A DNA stretch of 64,000 bases from Ctenosaura bakeri (lineage: Eukaryota > Chordata > Lepidosauria > Squamata > Iguanidae): positions 186,001 through 250,000 of the forward strand of contig CAOLHI010002125.1 in NCBI GenBank assembly GCA_948474755.1, read 5' to 3'. Of this stretch, positions 1 to 11,460 are shown one piece after another (position 1 is the stretch's first letter; each line of letters opens with the position of its first letter). The position numbers and the translations under genes are program-made. The notes under the pieces were generated by a model that had not been told where the DNA came from, made no database searches, and saw only the letters and a program-made list of their open reading frames with translations.

Positions 1-577
1 AGCAGCCCTTTTCACCAATCCTTTCCCTCACTGGTTCAAAAAAAGACTCTCATAGCTGGTCCAGTCATGCCTTTTAGAAGTCAAATTGCTTTGATCCAAG
101 CTAGCATTTGATAAAAGTTTGGAAAGCTCTGTTCCTCACACATGACATTTCTACGGACTCTTTACTAGTCAATTTATTTCTTGTTTTTTGCCAAGCAGTC
201 TTAACAATTATGCATACCTTCTATCTCAGTTCCTACACAATCTAATCTGCTTATCTCCCAAGGCCCGTTGTTTTTTGGGCAGATTAACTTTCCGAAACCC
301 CTCACAAAATAATCATGATGAATATAGCTTCTATGTGTTGTAAAACTATGCATGTATCTCTTTTGTTTCCATCTAGAAACAGATTCTCATTATTTTCAAA
401 ATGAGAGAAGGGACTCTTCCTACTAGTAAAGGAAAAGAGTCTCTTCAGGCATTGAATGAATAGAAGAGATACATTGATACAAGTTACTTCCTTAAGTAAT
501 AGTTGGGACTAGTGTATTTACCCAGTGTTGCCTAGGATTTTATTTTCCTCTTAAGAACTCGCCAAACTGTCTTCTCC
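1..577. other. Unassigned non-coding sequence
   Basis: AT-rich single-copy-looking sequence. No reading frame, tandem repeat or transposon terminus that I can recognise. Confidence 0.5.
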
Positions 578-842
578 AGTACCTGTAACTTTTCCTCATA
601 TTTCCCAATGCAATTTGTATTCAGAGTTACTTACATACACAGTTTGGATTCCTGAGGGAATACACTGTCCTCCTCCTTGCTGCTAGGCCTTGTCTCCATA
701 GCAAGTGGCCTATTCTAGTACCTGTAACTTTTCCCCATATTTCCCAATGCAATCTGTATTCAGAGTTGTTAACATACAGAGGGCTTGGTTTCTGAGAGAA
801 TACACTGCCGTTCTTCTTGCTGGTAGACCTCATCTCCATTTT
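578..842. repeat. Two-copy tandem duplication, 139-bp period
   Basis: The block starting AGTACCTGTAACTTTTCC at 578 recurs at 717 with a few substitutions. Both copies carry the order: CAATGCAAT, GTATTCAGAGTT, a GAATACACTG segment, a CTTGCTG segment and a TCTCCAT segment. Similarity fades near 840. The short opposing reading frames here are products of the duplicated sequence and show no protein family signature. Confidence 0.85.
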
Positions 843-1827
843 CCTCCCAGTGCTGCTCCCATTTATCTGAGCTTTTCTCGTGCTTGTCCCAACCCCTAGA
901 CCTTTGATACTGAGCAAACTCCCTTAAACTCAAAGCATCTGCAGGAGATTCACCTGTAAAATCAAGAGTGGATTTGCTTCCCCCATAGAAATGAATCACT
1001 GGCTGCCTCTGGTGATGTGGTGGACCAAGCCTTGGATCATAGTCCAGGATTTACCACAAACTGGAACAGGAAACAGGATTACAGTGAGCCTCCTCTGACA
1101 CAATCTCCTGAAGGAATGAAAGCTGTCCTCCACTCTTGCGGTCAGTGGCAGAGCTTGGAGTGTGTGTGGGGGGGCAGGAGGGACCGGGGCCATGATGTGA
1201 GAAGCATGGCCACTGTGTGCAAGGGCTTGGCCAGGGCACATGGGGGTGTGGCTATGGGCCAAGACTCCCCAAAACATTGCCACCCAGGATGAATCACTCC
1301 CCTCACCCCCATGTCCCTACACGACTGCTTGCAAAAGAATAGCTGCTAACCCTATCCCTAATACCAAGTAATGTCAGAGAAAATTGCTAGTGAGTGTCAA
1401 AATAATTAATTTGCATCTTTATTTTTATGTTAAGCCTCTGATGTTTCTTTCTTTTTAAATAAATGCATTTTTATTAAAGTTAACATATGCTTACCCTGGG
1501 GTATTGGGAGGTTGCTTTCTCACTTGGTTCTTCATTACCAAAGGAGCTGCAGACTCAGTTAAGTTGACTAGCATTTGAAGAACACAAGGGTGGAGGAGAG
1601 GAAGCCGCTGGGCATGAAAGATGTTCCAGCTGTAGCTTGTCCTCAGATCTCCAGAACAGCCTCAATTAAATATTGATGTATAATTGTTAATATTCTGGTG
1701 ACAGAAGCCATTGGTATTATAATCACATCATCAGTGAGACTCAGTTCTGATCGGGACTGTTTAATTACACCCAAAGGTAGCATGTGGCTTTTAACAATCA
1801 TGTGTGTGCTAACTGTTGACATGCAGC
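843..1827. other. Unassigned non-coding sequence with a GC-richer patch
   Basis: Positions about 1010-1300 are GC-richer than the surroundings and open on both strands for 60-95 codons. The translations show no recognisable motif and the two strands mirror each other, as expected from local composition. The rest shows nothing. Confidence 0.4.

Positions 1828-1858
<31 letters not shown>
1828..1858. repeat. (CAT)n microsatellite
   Basis: About ten uninterrupted CAT units, followed by degenerate CAC/TAC triplets to about 1890. Confidence 0.95.
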
Positions 1859-3197
1859 TATCAGTCATCACCACCACTACCACCCCCACCAGTTTCAAAT
1901 AAGTCTTTAAACTATATTTCTCAGCTTCAGATCTTGTAATCAGATCTTGTAATATTTTTACATTGTTTTCAGCAAACTACAAAAATTCTTGTTTCCATAT
2001 GTGGTTGCACTCCAGGGTCCCTCACACTTGCAGTTTATGGCAACCATGACAAGATATATTAAATTAGGAACTATCAAAGGATAAAAGAAAATATGAAGCA
2101 GTAAGGAAATAAAGGAGAAGAAACAAAACATATTGAATTGAAAGGAAATTTCAAGTGTCAGAGCTGTAAAAGTCTGAAGCCAGAGGAACAGAAAAATTGG
2201 TAAGCTTTTGGGAGTAAGACAGTGAAGATAGAGAGAGCTTGAAATAGGGTGAACTGTGTCCAACCAGATACCAGAACCAGATACTAAGCTGTGCCAGAAC
2301 AAAACCATAAACAATTGGAGACAAGAAGGAGGGATAAAGTCTAAGGAAAACTCAGACTTTGACCCTTCCCATTTGTTTGAAAACAGACAGAAAAGAGATG
2401 ATGCTTACTACCTCTACTCCCAGCCTTTATATCAGAAGCTCTAAACAGAACTTACACATGTACAGTTTGTGGATGATAAGGCTTTCTTCTTGCAAGGTTA
2501 TCAGATCACACATACATGCTGTACACATCTTTGCTCTATCGAGATGTCTGGACAAATGAATAGAGATTGGGGATAGTTTCACAGTCCTGCTTCAGCCATC
2601 TCATATTAATTATCCATGACTTTCTAACATTTGAAACAGGCAACTGATCAAAGGAGAAAAAAATTAATCTTTCAGTTTAATCTAGCACCCTTTAGAAGAA
2701 GAATGAGGGGGAAAAGATAACACACCAAAATCAGCTACCCAGCCAACTTTAAGCAACATAATGTTCTACTGAATTCAGGAAGATAAAATGACCATGTGTC
2801 TAGCTCTCCAATTAAAATTAGGAAACTTACAGTAGAATCCTGCACATTTTTACTCCAAAGCTACTCACATTACAGTGGGGCTTGTGGGATTACAGTTTTA
2901 ATTCTGGCCAGATAACAGCTCCCCCTTCTCTGCCCCCTGATCATCAACATGGCTGCTGGCCCCCTCTTTAAGAATCTTGAAGTTCCTCACAAACAATGCC
3001 TTGAAGAAGGACCCACCTGGCTGGTTTCTTGAAAAGGCTCTTCCCTTTCTAAACTCAGAGTGACAGAAGGTGGATAGTTGCTTCTACTGGAGACTATTCT
3101 GCTCTGGCACCAAGGCAGGAGAACTGGGGTGCTGTTCTGAAGCAACTGCCATGGAGCATTCTTATTTGAGTGAGATGATGGTGGAGCTGTCAGGAAC
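1859..3197. other. Unassigned non-coding sequence
   Basis: AT-rich, no convincing gene or repeat boundary. Only short random frames of 60-120 codons. Confidence 0.45.
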
Positions 3198-4104
3198 ATA
3201 GAATCATAGAATCATAGAAATGTAGAGTTGGAAGAGACCACACAGGCCATCCAGTCCAACCCCCTGCCATGCAGGAACACCCTCAAAGCACTCCCGACAG
3301 ATGGCCATCAAGCCTCTGCTTAAAAACCTCCAAGGAAGGAGAATCCACCACACTCCGAGGCAGCAGATTCTATTGCCGGACAGCCCTGACTGTCAGGAAG
3401 TTCTTCCTGAGATTCAGGTGGAATCTCCTTTCCTGCAGCTTGAATCCATTGCTCCTTGTCCTGGTCTCTGGAGCAGCAGAAAACAAGCCCTCTCCCTCCT
3501 CTACGTGGATTCCCTTCAAATATTTAAACATGGCTATCATGTCCCCTCTTAACCTCCTCTTCTGTAGACTAAACATACCCATCTCTCTAAGTCTATCCTC
3601 ATAGGGCATGGCTTCCAGGCCCCTCACCATCTTGGTCGCCCTCCTCTGGACTTGCTCCAGCTTGTCAATATCCTTCTTGAATTGGGGTGCCCAGAACTGG
3701 ACACAGTATTCAAGATGGGGTCTAACCAAAGCAGAGTAGAGTGGTACCAGTACCTCCCTCGATCTAGATACTATACTCCTATTGATGCAGCCAAGAATTG
3801 CATTGGCTTTCTTGGCTGCCGCATCACACTGCTGACTCATGTTCAGCTTGTGATCTATGAAGACTCCTAGATCCCTTTCACAAGTACTGTTATCCAGCCA
3901 CGTGTCCCCCATCCTATATTTCTGTATTCCATTTTTTCTACCTAAGTGTAGGACCTTACACTTCTCTCTGTTGAATTTCATTTTGTTCGCCTTGGCCCAG
4001 CTCTCCAATCTATCCAGATCATTTTGAATTTTGATCCTGTCCTCAGGCGTATTAGCAACCGCTCCCAATTTGGTATCATCTGCAAATGAATGAATGATCT
4101 GCAA
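3198..4104 (-). mobile_element. 5'-truncated CR1 LINE
   Basis: The 3' end of the element lies at the low coordinate. It is the CR1 signature: repeated ATTCTATG octamers on the minus strand (seen on plus as GAATCATAGAATCATAG at 3201), preceded by the conserved tail around AGAGTTGGAAGAGACC. Upstream on the minus strand the ORF2 reading frame is clear (next entry). Homology stops abruptly just before the reverse transcriptase FADD box, near 4104. This is the usual 5' truncation of target-primed LINE insertions. No obvious target-site duplication, as is common for CR1. Confidence 0.95.
3283..4104 (-). pseudogene. CR1 ORF2 C-terminal fragment (RT palm end and C-terminal domain)
   Basis: Open for 244 codons (3370-4104). 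It begins with the reverse transcriptase motif C, FADDTKLG (FADD codons at 4075-4086), and continues through the CR1 RT-thumb and C-terminal region (motifs [77 protein letters not shown]). The frame is cut by TAG at 3370-3372, where the second CR1 in this window has TGG (Trp). After the stop the same frame runs on to the natural end near 3283. Everything upstream of motif C is missing (endonuclease and RT motifs A and B), so no active protein is possible. The open length reflects modest age, not host function. Two shorter plus-strand frames here are antisense shadows. Confidence 0.95.
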
Positions 4105-4365
4105 CCTCTATCTATCACCTGAATTTTGGATTCATTGCATTTCATTAGAGAACAACCCACTGTAGAAATTCCATTTTTCTTACAGTGGAGGCATGCTGCA
4201 TCCCTACTTTCTGTCAGAACTTGAATGTCAGCTGTTGCTGACCAGAAAGTGCTGATAGGGGACTTTCATGTTTCTTGTGTGTCCACTAAATGGAGGGATG
4301 CATACAGATCATGAATATGAAGCAGTCATGAATGCATAACTCCTCTACAGGATTTCATCTAGCAT

Positions 4366-4421
4366 TACAAGAAAGAAGAAGGAAGGAAAGAAGGAAGGAA
4401 GGAAGGACAGACAGACAGATA
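4366..4421. repeat. (GGAA)n / (GACA)n microsatellite
   Basis: Imperfect GAAA and GGAA units turning into GACA units at 4407-4420. Neighbouring 4105-4365 and 4422-4685 show nothing else. Confidence 0.9.
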
Positions 4422-4685
4422 TGACATAGACAAAGAAAATAGAAGCCGTGGTTCCTTTCTTTTCATTATTCCCAATGTAAATATGGCAAACCAGCCGAAA
4501 TAAGTACAATGAACATACATTGAATAACTCAGGTACATTATACATTGATCTGTTAGATTAAAGGTAATGACAAGCAGGTAAAATTCCCAGAACTGAAACA
4601 AAATTGATTTTTTAAAAAAGCATAACCAAATACAGAAGAAAGGCATAATCTCTTAAATTCCAAGATGGTAGAATTCAAAGACCTA

Positions 4686-5106
4686 GGCCCTTTTCGCACA
4701 GCATTTGCCATGCAAAAGAGGGCCTGGAGCATCACACGATTGCAAGGAGCAATCTGCACAATGCACTCACAATCGTGTGATGCTCCAGGGGCTGGCATGG
4801 GCTGATTGCGCACCTTTTCATTTTCAGCTTGAAGCCAAAAATGGTGTGTGATTGCGCATTGCTCCTGGGCCCCGTGCACACTTTCTTGGCGTGCGGAGCC
4901 TCTGGAACTGAACTGGTCATGCTTCCTGCCCCAGTGCAGCCTGGGAAGGTCTCAGGCTGCACTGCAGAAGGAAGAGACGGGGCTCTTGCACGAGCAGGCA
5001 GTTCGTGCAGAGCTGAAGCAGCAGGGAAGGGAGAGCCTTTTGGCAGAGGCTGCTCGCGTGATCCCCACACCCCAGCGCCAGAACAAGGTAAGGTATGGAA
5101 AGGGCC
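4686..5106 (+). mobile_element. MITE family C, copy 1 (PIF/Harbinger-like, full length)
   Basis: 421 bp bounded by GGCCCTTTTCGCAC and GTATGGAAAGGGCC, flanked on both sides by CTA (4683-4685 and 5107-5109), a 3-bp target duplication. The left half holds an internal inverted pair (CACACGATTG and CAATCGTGTG) within 60 bp. The right half holds a pseudo-palindrome around GTGCAGCCTGGGAAGG. It is GC- and CpG-richer than the surrounding DNA. The several 68-113 codon frames on both strands are composition artefacts. No transposase. Family assignment rests on GGCC-type termini plus a 3-bp duplication, so the superfamily is inferred. Confidence 0.8.
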
Positions 5107-5108
5107 CT

Positions 5109-5220
5109 AGATCTTGTAGTGCCTTTGAGACTAACCAAGAGAAAGAAATTGGTAGCATAAGCTTTCCTAGACTTACTTCTGCTTCATAGACTTACTTCTG
5201 CTTCATCAGATGCATCTTCA
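5109..5220 (-). repeat. Dispersed repeat fragment, unclassified
   Basis: AGATCTTGTAGTGCCTTTGA, followed by an AAGAAATTGGTAGCATAAGC segment and a duplicated 19-bp ACTTACTTCTGCTTCATAG unit. I recall this as a common dispersed sequence in reptile genomes, but cannot name its family from sequence alone. Confidence 0.35.
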
Positions 5221-7899
5221 CTTTGCCCTTAAATTCCAGCAAAACATCTAAAAATTATTGGCATTATCATTGATAGTTCTAGAACTCTCTGATAAGTTAA
5301 AGACTTCAAAAATAATTCTTAAAAAATGGGTTCTAAGTACTGAATGCTAAAAATGACAAATACCTTAATGGTAACTGTGTGATGGTCAAACGAAAGGTGA
5401 TTACATTTGTACCAGCTGAGATGCCAATCACGGGAATTAGGCATGCCATTCCTGCTGAAAAGTTCAATTGAAATTCCAGTGTTCATTTAGCTGGGAAAAA
5501 AGCTGACGTGGTAGAGTTTAAGGACAGATATGTAATGGCATGCCAATTTGAAGAAATGTCAGAAAATTTGCCAACTTTATCAGTCTGGGTAGATGAGAAA
5601 CAACGTTAAGAATGGTCTCCCTGCTAGGACAAATATTAGGTTTGTATTGTTGGATAATGATGAGTTAACTGAGAGGGGTGTTATTAAAGAACATAGGATT
5701 AATGTATGTAAATTGCTCTGAACAATCTGAGCCCCATAATGATATATATAAAGACACATATATATGTGTGTGTGTGTGTGCATGCTTAAATTTTTGTTGT
5801 TAATTTGTTGTTAATTAATTTTGTTTGATAGTGTATAAAGATTAACATATTATTCTGCGCACTCTACTATAAATAAATACAAGAAGAGAGACTATGGCAG
5901 CTGATAGATCAATGATAGTGTTGGTCCTCTACTTGAAGCCCCTTAATATGACCCAAAGTAGATAAGAAATAGAGAAGCAAGGACCATAAAAGTAATATTA
6001 GCACAAGAGAAATACTAGTATATTGACTCCAGAAAGAGTGCACGCAGCTACAGAGTTCCAGGCTTAAAGCAGACGTATTGACAGTGTTTAAAAAAAATCA
6101 AAGAAAGCTAAAAGGTGCTTGTGCATTTCTTCCTCTGCTGTGAAAGACAGAACTGCCTTTTCAATATCACTTAAACCCTTCAGGTGTTCAATAAGGTCAT
6201 TGAAGTGTTGTGCTTTTAACAGAAGGAAGCATTTGCAAGAAGCAGTAGCAACATTCAGAGGGCTCTTGACTACCACTATCCTGTTGACATATTATGTTAG
6301 GCTCTGAAAGAGGTTGAGTATGGAGAAGAAACCCACATAGCTATAACTTGTCTAAAATGATTCTGCATTTATGCCAGTTTAAGATTATCTGCTTCCATGA
6401 GATTGTACCAGAGGACTCCCACTAATGTAGCCAAAATCTGCCATAACATTTCAGAGCCTGAGCAAAGTCACTTCTTAGACTACAACTGCCCAAATCCTCC
6501 AGTCAGTATTGCCATCTGGCCAGGGATTCTGGGCTTGTCATCCCAAACAGTACTCTTTAAAAAAAAAAAAAAAACTCACATGAATGCTGCATTCTTGCAG
6601 TTCTTGTCATGACAACCCCAAAAATATTTGGTGGAACTAAAGCAAGAAACACTGGAACAGGAGATTTCTTTGATTTGCTTGAGAAAGCAGCAGGACAATC
6701 TGTTTCCTTCTTGGTAGATGAGGATTTCTATCTGTCTAGACTTCTGGGTTCTGACATGAAAGAAGTGACAGATCAGTAGGTCTTATCCAAGAGTTGCCAT
6801 ATTCCACTTCCTCAAATTTGGATATCTAATTTGCTTATCATGAAAGTTATTCTAATGGTAGAAATTATTCTAATGTGAACGAAGGCACATTAATAGTTGC
6901 ACTTTTTCCCCAATATGTTTCAATCTCCATAGTATTTTTTGCAGTTGCAGCTGATTTGAGAGGACAGCATGGAATAAGATTTAAAATGGTAGACATGGAA
7001 CAAGGAGACCTACGTTCAATTCTCCATCTTAGAATTTACCCTGTTAATTTGGATCACCACCACCTCTCAGTATGTATAGCTTACAGCTTACTGTGGGCAT
7101 TAATGAGGAGAGGGAAAGCATGGAAAGTTAACATGCACATTCCTAGTGAAGTATGGATGAAACAACATCAAGGATGTTAACATATTGTCATGCATAGACA
7201 CTTCTAGTGGAATTCTCATCAGACCACTAATTCTAGCCATCAGTTTTCACTGATGCCAAAAACCTACAGATCCATGGAAACACCACAGGAGATCCCTATG
7301 AGTGACTGCTATCTGATTCACATGACAAGATAAAGAGTATAGCAAGGACAAATGGCAGCAATTAAAGGCGAAAAGCGTGGTCTGATTTCCTTTAGAGATA
7401 CAGAATAAATATTCTAACTAGAAAACAATATCCCTCCGCTTTCTTTCTTTGACTTTTCATCAAAATCTACAAGCAAAACAGCTTGCCTATGCTAGGAAAT
7501 CTGTTCACCCTCCCAACTGTTGTTTGTTAATGTCAGTTAAGCTAAAGATGAGTGTCTATATATTTTGCATTTCCATTCCCTCTCAGCTCAGAAATTAAAT
7601 TCTCTCAACCCAAACATGTATATAAATGTCTGCCAACTGAGGCAACTCTTCATGTTATCTGGACTGCAGACTGCAATGACATATCCCAAATCACACTTGT
7701 TAGTCTTTAAGGACAGAAACTGTTGTATAGATAAGGATATTGTTTTGGTGCACTAGACAAATGCAGATGCCCCCTTGAAAATGCTGAAAGACATTTCTTG
7801 GTGCAGTAACTCCACCCAAACATTTCAGAACACAAGCCAATCCAAAGTGGTAGATATTTCACTCCTTAACACAATTCTCATCATAAACTCTTTCTACAA
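5221..7899. other. Mostly unassigned non-coding sequence
   Basis: Contains a short (TG)n run at 5763-5780, a degenerate element at about 6478-6545 with ACTACAACTGCCCA facing GGGATTCTGGGC (an inverted arrangement typical of eroded MITEs), and a poly(A) run at 6559-6574. No gene-like frame; the largest is 101 codons without motifs. Confidence 0.4.
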
Positions 7900-8077
7900 C
7901 CATGGTGTAGCGGTTTGAGTGTTGAACTACAGCCCTGGAAACCAGGGTCCAATTTCCCATTTAGCCATGGAAACCCACTGGGTGACCTTGGGTGCATTAT
8001 ACACTCTCAGCCCTAGAAAATACTATGATAGGTTTGCCTTAGGGTCACCATAAGGAGGAAAAAGAGCAACAACAATA
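7900..8077 (+). mobile_element. Sauria-type tRNA-derived SINE, full length
   Basis: Begins with a degenerate tRNA head (A-box TGGTGTAGCGGTTTGAGTG, eroded B-box GGGTCCAATTTCC). The conserved body follows (CCATGGAAACCCACTGGGTG, then ACCTTGGGTG). The tail, with ATGATAGGTTTGCCTTAGGG then TCACCATAAGG and a CAACAACAATA end, is BovB-like. Head, body and tail order match the Sauria SINE family, which relies on BovB/RTE machinery for retrotransposition. Moderately diverged from the expected family sequence. Confidence 0.85.
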
Positions 8078-8429
8078 TTAGATTGTTGAGGTAAATGATA
8101 TTCCTCTTCCATGTATATTTCATGCATATTTAACTTAATAGGGCATAGGGGTGAGTAAAAAGTTTCAATGCCCATTCTATGCTCCCAAGAAAAATAAATA
8201 TTCAGTTAGTCCATTCAAAAAAAAATCTTTATTTTTTCTTTATCATTGTTTGAATCCATCTTACAAAACTCTGAATATTCATAACAAGCATCTCTCTCAG
8301 CAATCTTCTGTGTATCCCCTCTTTTTACCTTTTCCCAGATCCTTCTTTCCTCAGAGCAGAATCATGAAGTTGCTGCCTTAAGAAGCAAAGATTGGAGCAA
8401 TGTGTTGCACTGTTCCCCTTCACCTGGAC
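8078..8429. other. Unassigned spacer
   Basis: AT-rich spacer between the SINE and the pyrimidine-rich array; nothing recognised. Confidence 0.4.
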
Positions 8430-9290
8430 AAAACCTGCTGCTGCCACCTTGCTTCTTTTGCTCTGCTCCTAACTTGCCTCAACCCCATTCTTTCCCCTCC
8501 CTGGACTCACTTCATGGTTCTGCCATGCCCCCCCCCACTTTTGTTCTTTGCACTTAGCTTCTGTATGGCCTTCCCTCGTCCCTCTTTCCATTACCTTTCT
8601 CCTCATCTCTAATCCTCATATTTCTTATGGCCTGCCACTGCATCTCTCACCCCCTCTCCCCTCCTTCTCCTTCTCTCCCTTGCCTCACTGTCCCTTACCT
8701 TCCTTGTTTTCTGAACTCCATTGTCCATACTGCTCACTTTCATGCCATTCCTACTCCCTTCCTCACTCACATCACCTCACAGTGTGCCCTTCCTTTGCTA
8801 CCTGTACTCTGTTGCTTCCATAGTTCATTCTCCCATCTCTCCTATTCCTTCCCTTGACTCAACCTGGCTTCTTACACTGTGCCCCTCCCTTGCTTCTTGC
8901 ACTCCCCTGTTCACACTGCTTCCTCTCCCTTCCCTCCTACCTACTCTCTCACCTCACGTGGTATCCTCACAGTGAGCTCCCTTCTTTCTTGCATTCTGCT
9001 GCTCACAACATGTGCTCTCCTGTCTCTGCCTTGTCTCTCCCCTCCTTACTTTACCTTCCACCCTTGCATTGCAACCCCTTGCTTCTTGCACTCTGCTGCT
9101 TGCACCACTCATTTTCCCATCCCTCACTTCAACTGATACCTTTGAAGTGAACTCCCTTGCTTCTTGCACTCCACCACTAACACAGTTTGCTCTTCCATCA
9201 CTCGTACTTCATCCCTCACCTTATCCTAGGCTCTTGGAGTGTGCTTCCCCTTGCTTCTTGCTTCCAAGAGGAACTTGTTTCTTGCAGAAC
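8430..9290. repeat. Degenerate pyrimidine-rich minisatellite, about 92-bp period
   Basis: Strongly C/T-rich on the plus strand. The motif CTTGCTTCTTGCACTC and variants recur near 8793, 8892, 8984, 9078, 9154 and 9254, giving a spacing of about 75-100 bp. Each is followed by a short CTGCTGCTCACA-like segment and a CCTCAC segment. Six overlapping 70-100 codon frames exist because the strand lacks A-rich stop codons. Their Ser/Leu/Pro-rich translations are not gene evidence. Confidence 0.7.
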
Positions 9291-9369
9291 AATTTAATGA
9301 CAAAGTTTCTCTAAGTTTTGCCCCATATCTTGGCTTCTATAAGTGCTAAGGACTTATGATAGAAAGAAA

Positions 9370-9755
9370 GAACCTTTAAGCAATAATCTCCCATCCTAGT
9401 ATGGTGACGGAAGAGGAGCAGGACAGCAACAATGCTTCTGCATGATATCGTCATAGTCCCACTCCTCTCCCATCTCCAGGTGGCACGATTGTGGATTAAA
9501 TGATTGACAAATTTTCCCTGTCAATGACACACTGTCACTTCACCATCCCACACTTACCTGTCCTGCAGAAGGGTAGGAAGCATGATGGCAGCACTTTCTG
9601 CCCCAGGGCAGCTTGCGAAAGTGCTTGGCTGCACTGTGGAAGGAAGCAGTGTGTCTAATCACGGTCCCTTCCACAGGGAGCCAGTCCCATGTGGAGGGGA
9701 GCACTGCCATCATGCACTAGGGCATGATGGGACAAGGTAGCATGTGGAAAGGGCC
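9370..9755 (+). mobile_element. MITE family D, copy 2
   Basis: 386 bp ending in CATGTGGAAAGGGCC. The left end is eroded (GAACCTTT). AAA flanks both sides (9367-9369, 9756-9758). The right half matches family C copy 1 around TGCCCCAGGGCAGC and GGCTGCACTGTGGAAGGAAG. The left half matches the other family D copies (GGCACGATTGTGG region). Non-coding. Confidence 0.7.
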
Positions 9756-10324
9756 AAAGAAACCTTGGTCTCCAAATCAGACGATAGTCCAAATGGGTAC
9801 TGGGTGACATGCCTATAATTTGGATAAACCAGTCAAATTGGGGAGATGGCAATCCTATTTTATCCCACATCTTTTATTTCTTGCCATTCATAGTAGTTCT
9901 GGGTTTGTACCTGACAATATGTTGTGGTCCATTTAAAATCTGACAGTTTTCTTCTCATTTGCTTTTTCTCTCTTGTGCACATTCATGAGCCTCACTACGG
10001 CAGGAGGTGACAGTGAGAGAAAAGAGAACCAATAAATCAGACAAGAATTCTGGAATTAGAGCCAGGCTTATTTTCTGTCAGTAGAAACATGGCTATTATT
10101 GCCCAAATCACTTTGCAGCACTTACAGTCTTCCCTGCCAGGATTACTTGATAAATGTTTCTGTTCATAAGACTAGATTGTGAAGTTATCTTAGAAAAACT
10201 TGATTTGAAGAAGCAGGGATTGATGAGGAGATGGGGAGAATTCCAAAGAAGAAGATTTTCAATTCTCATTTCTGTGGGTTCTCAGTTCTGTTAGGCTCTT
10301 CTGTCAGTTCCAGAATCATTACAA
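9756..10324. other. Unassigned non-coding sequence
   Basis: No recognisable feature. Confidence 0.4.
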
Positions 10325-10745
10325 ACACAGTTGGTGGGCACATGGGAGAGACCCTTCTCAGTGGGTGCCCCTAGATTCTGGAACTGCCTTTCCAGCAAGG
10401 TCAAAATGGCCCCTTCCTTGTCACTCTTCCAGCAGGAAGTGAAAACCTTTTCATTCAGATAGGATTTTTAAACAGAAAGTTTTCAAAGAATGGGCTAGGG
10501 GATGCTGTGTTCTTTTAATAGTTGTTTTTAAGAACTTTTTATCTTTTTTAAATTACATTTTACATGTTTACTGTGGTGTAATTGTTTTAACACTAAATGG
10601 CTTAATTCTATTTTTGTACATTTTAAATTGTAGTCTTTTAAATTGTGAGCCACTTTGAGTCCTGATTTTGGGGGGAAAGTGGGATATAAATTAGAAATAA
10701 AAACAACAATAGTAGTAGTCGTCGTCGTAGCAGCAGCAGCAGTCA
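10325..10745 (+). mobile_element. L2-like LINE 3' end
   Basis: In one plus-strand frame, 10379-10461 reads WNCLSSKVKMAPSLSLFQQE then VKTFSF. This is the LWNxLP...APSLxxF...LKTxLF C-terminal pattern of L2/CR1-clade ORF2 proteins. A 3' UTR of the GTGAGCCACTTTGAGTCC...GGGATATAAAT type follows, ending in an A-rich then (TAG)n/(CAG)n triplet tail at 10700-10742. The tail resembles the one at about 18770-18810, so the two are likely the same family. Truncated on the 5' side. Confidence 0.7.
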
Positions 10746-11047
10746 CCTCAGCATTGCAGCTATTTACCAAGGATTTCCAATTTATCCTTTGTCAAGTTTC
10801 CTTCTTCTCAGTCTTCTCTCAGTCTCCTTAGTTTCAGTCTTCATCTCAGACTTCCTTTCCTTTTCCTAACGCATGGTGAACTTTTAAACTGCTTCATTGA
10901 AGGAAGCAATAATAGGATCCATAACATCTTGGAAAATGTATTTAAAGATCTATATACACTAATAAGAAAAGCCTTGCAGGTGTACTTCAGCATTCTTAAC
11001 TGATTGTATTGTTTCCTGTATTCAGCTCAGCAAATCAGCACTCTTGA
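10746..11047. other. Unassigned spacer
   Basis: Nothing recognised between the LINE tail and the next MITE. Confidence 0.4.
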
Positions 11048-11460
11048 GGCCCTTTCCACAGCCTACCTTGTTCCAGTGACAGCTGGTGCAGGCCCAGGCA
11101 TTGTGTCCACCAGGAGGGGAGTGTGACAGAAGTGCTCCCCTCCATACTCCCTGCTTCAGTGAATGGACGAACTGCAAGGACACCACCTCTTCTTCCACAG
11201 TGCAGCTGGGTACTGTCCCAGGCTGTGCTGGGGCAGGAAGTGTAGCCATTGTGCTTCAAAGACCCCCGCACCTAAGGTAAGTGAGATGGTGACGGAATTG
11301 CTGGCCATTGATGGATAAAACCCATCAGTGATTTACTGTGTGATTGTGCCACCTGGGGATAGGAAAGGACAGGACCCAGATGTTCTCATGCAGAACTGTC
11401 ATCTGGATCCCGTCCTTCTCCTGTTCCCTTTCAGCACAATGACATCCTGCAGAAAGGGCC
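11048..11460 (-). mobile_element. MITE family D, copy 1 (full length)
   Basis: 413 bp bounded by GGCCCTTTCCACAGCC and CTGCAGAAAGGGCC. Its left end (ACCTTGTTCC following the terminus) is the reverse complement of the right end of family C copy 1 (GAACAAGGTAAGG), while its right end is different. Flanking triplets TGA and TTA agree at two of three positions. The internal palindromic region resembles that of family C (CAGTGCAGCTGGG). No coding capacity. Confidence 0.75.

Noticed and set aside
3269..3870. Plus-strand ORFs of 72-111 codons
   Set aside because: Antisense shadows of the minus-strand CR1 ORF2.
8548..9314. Overlapping Ser/Leu/Pro-rich ORFs as secreted proteins
   Set aside because: Explained by a pyrimidine-rich repeat lacking stop codons; frames overlap in all three registers.
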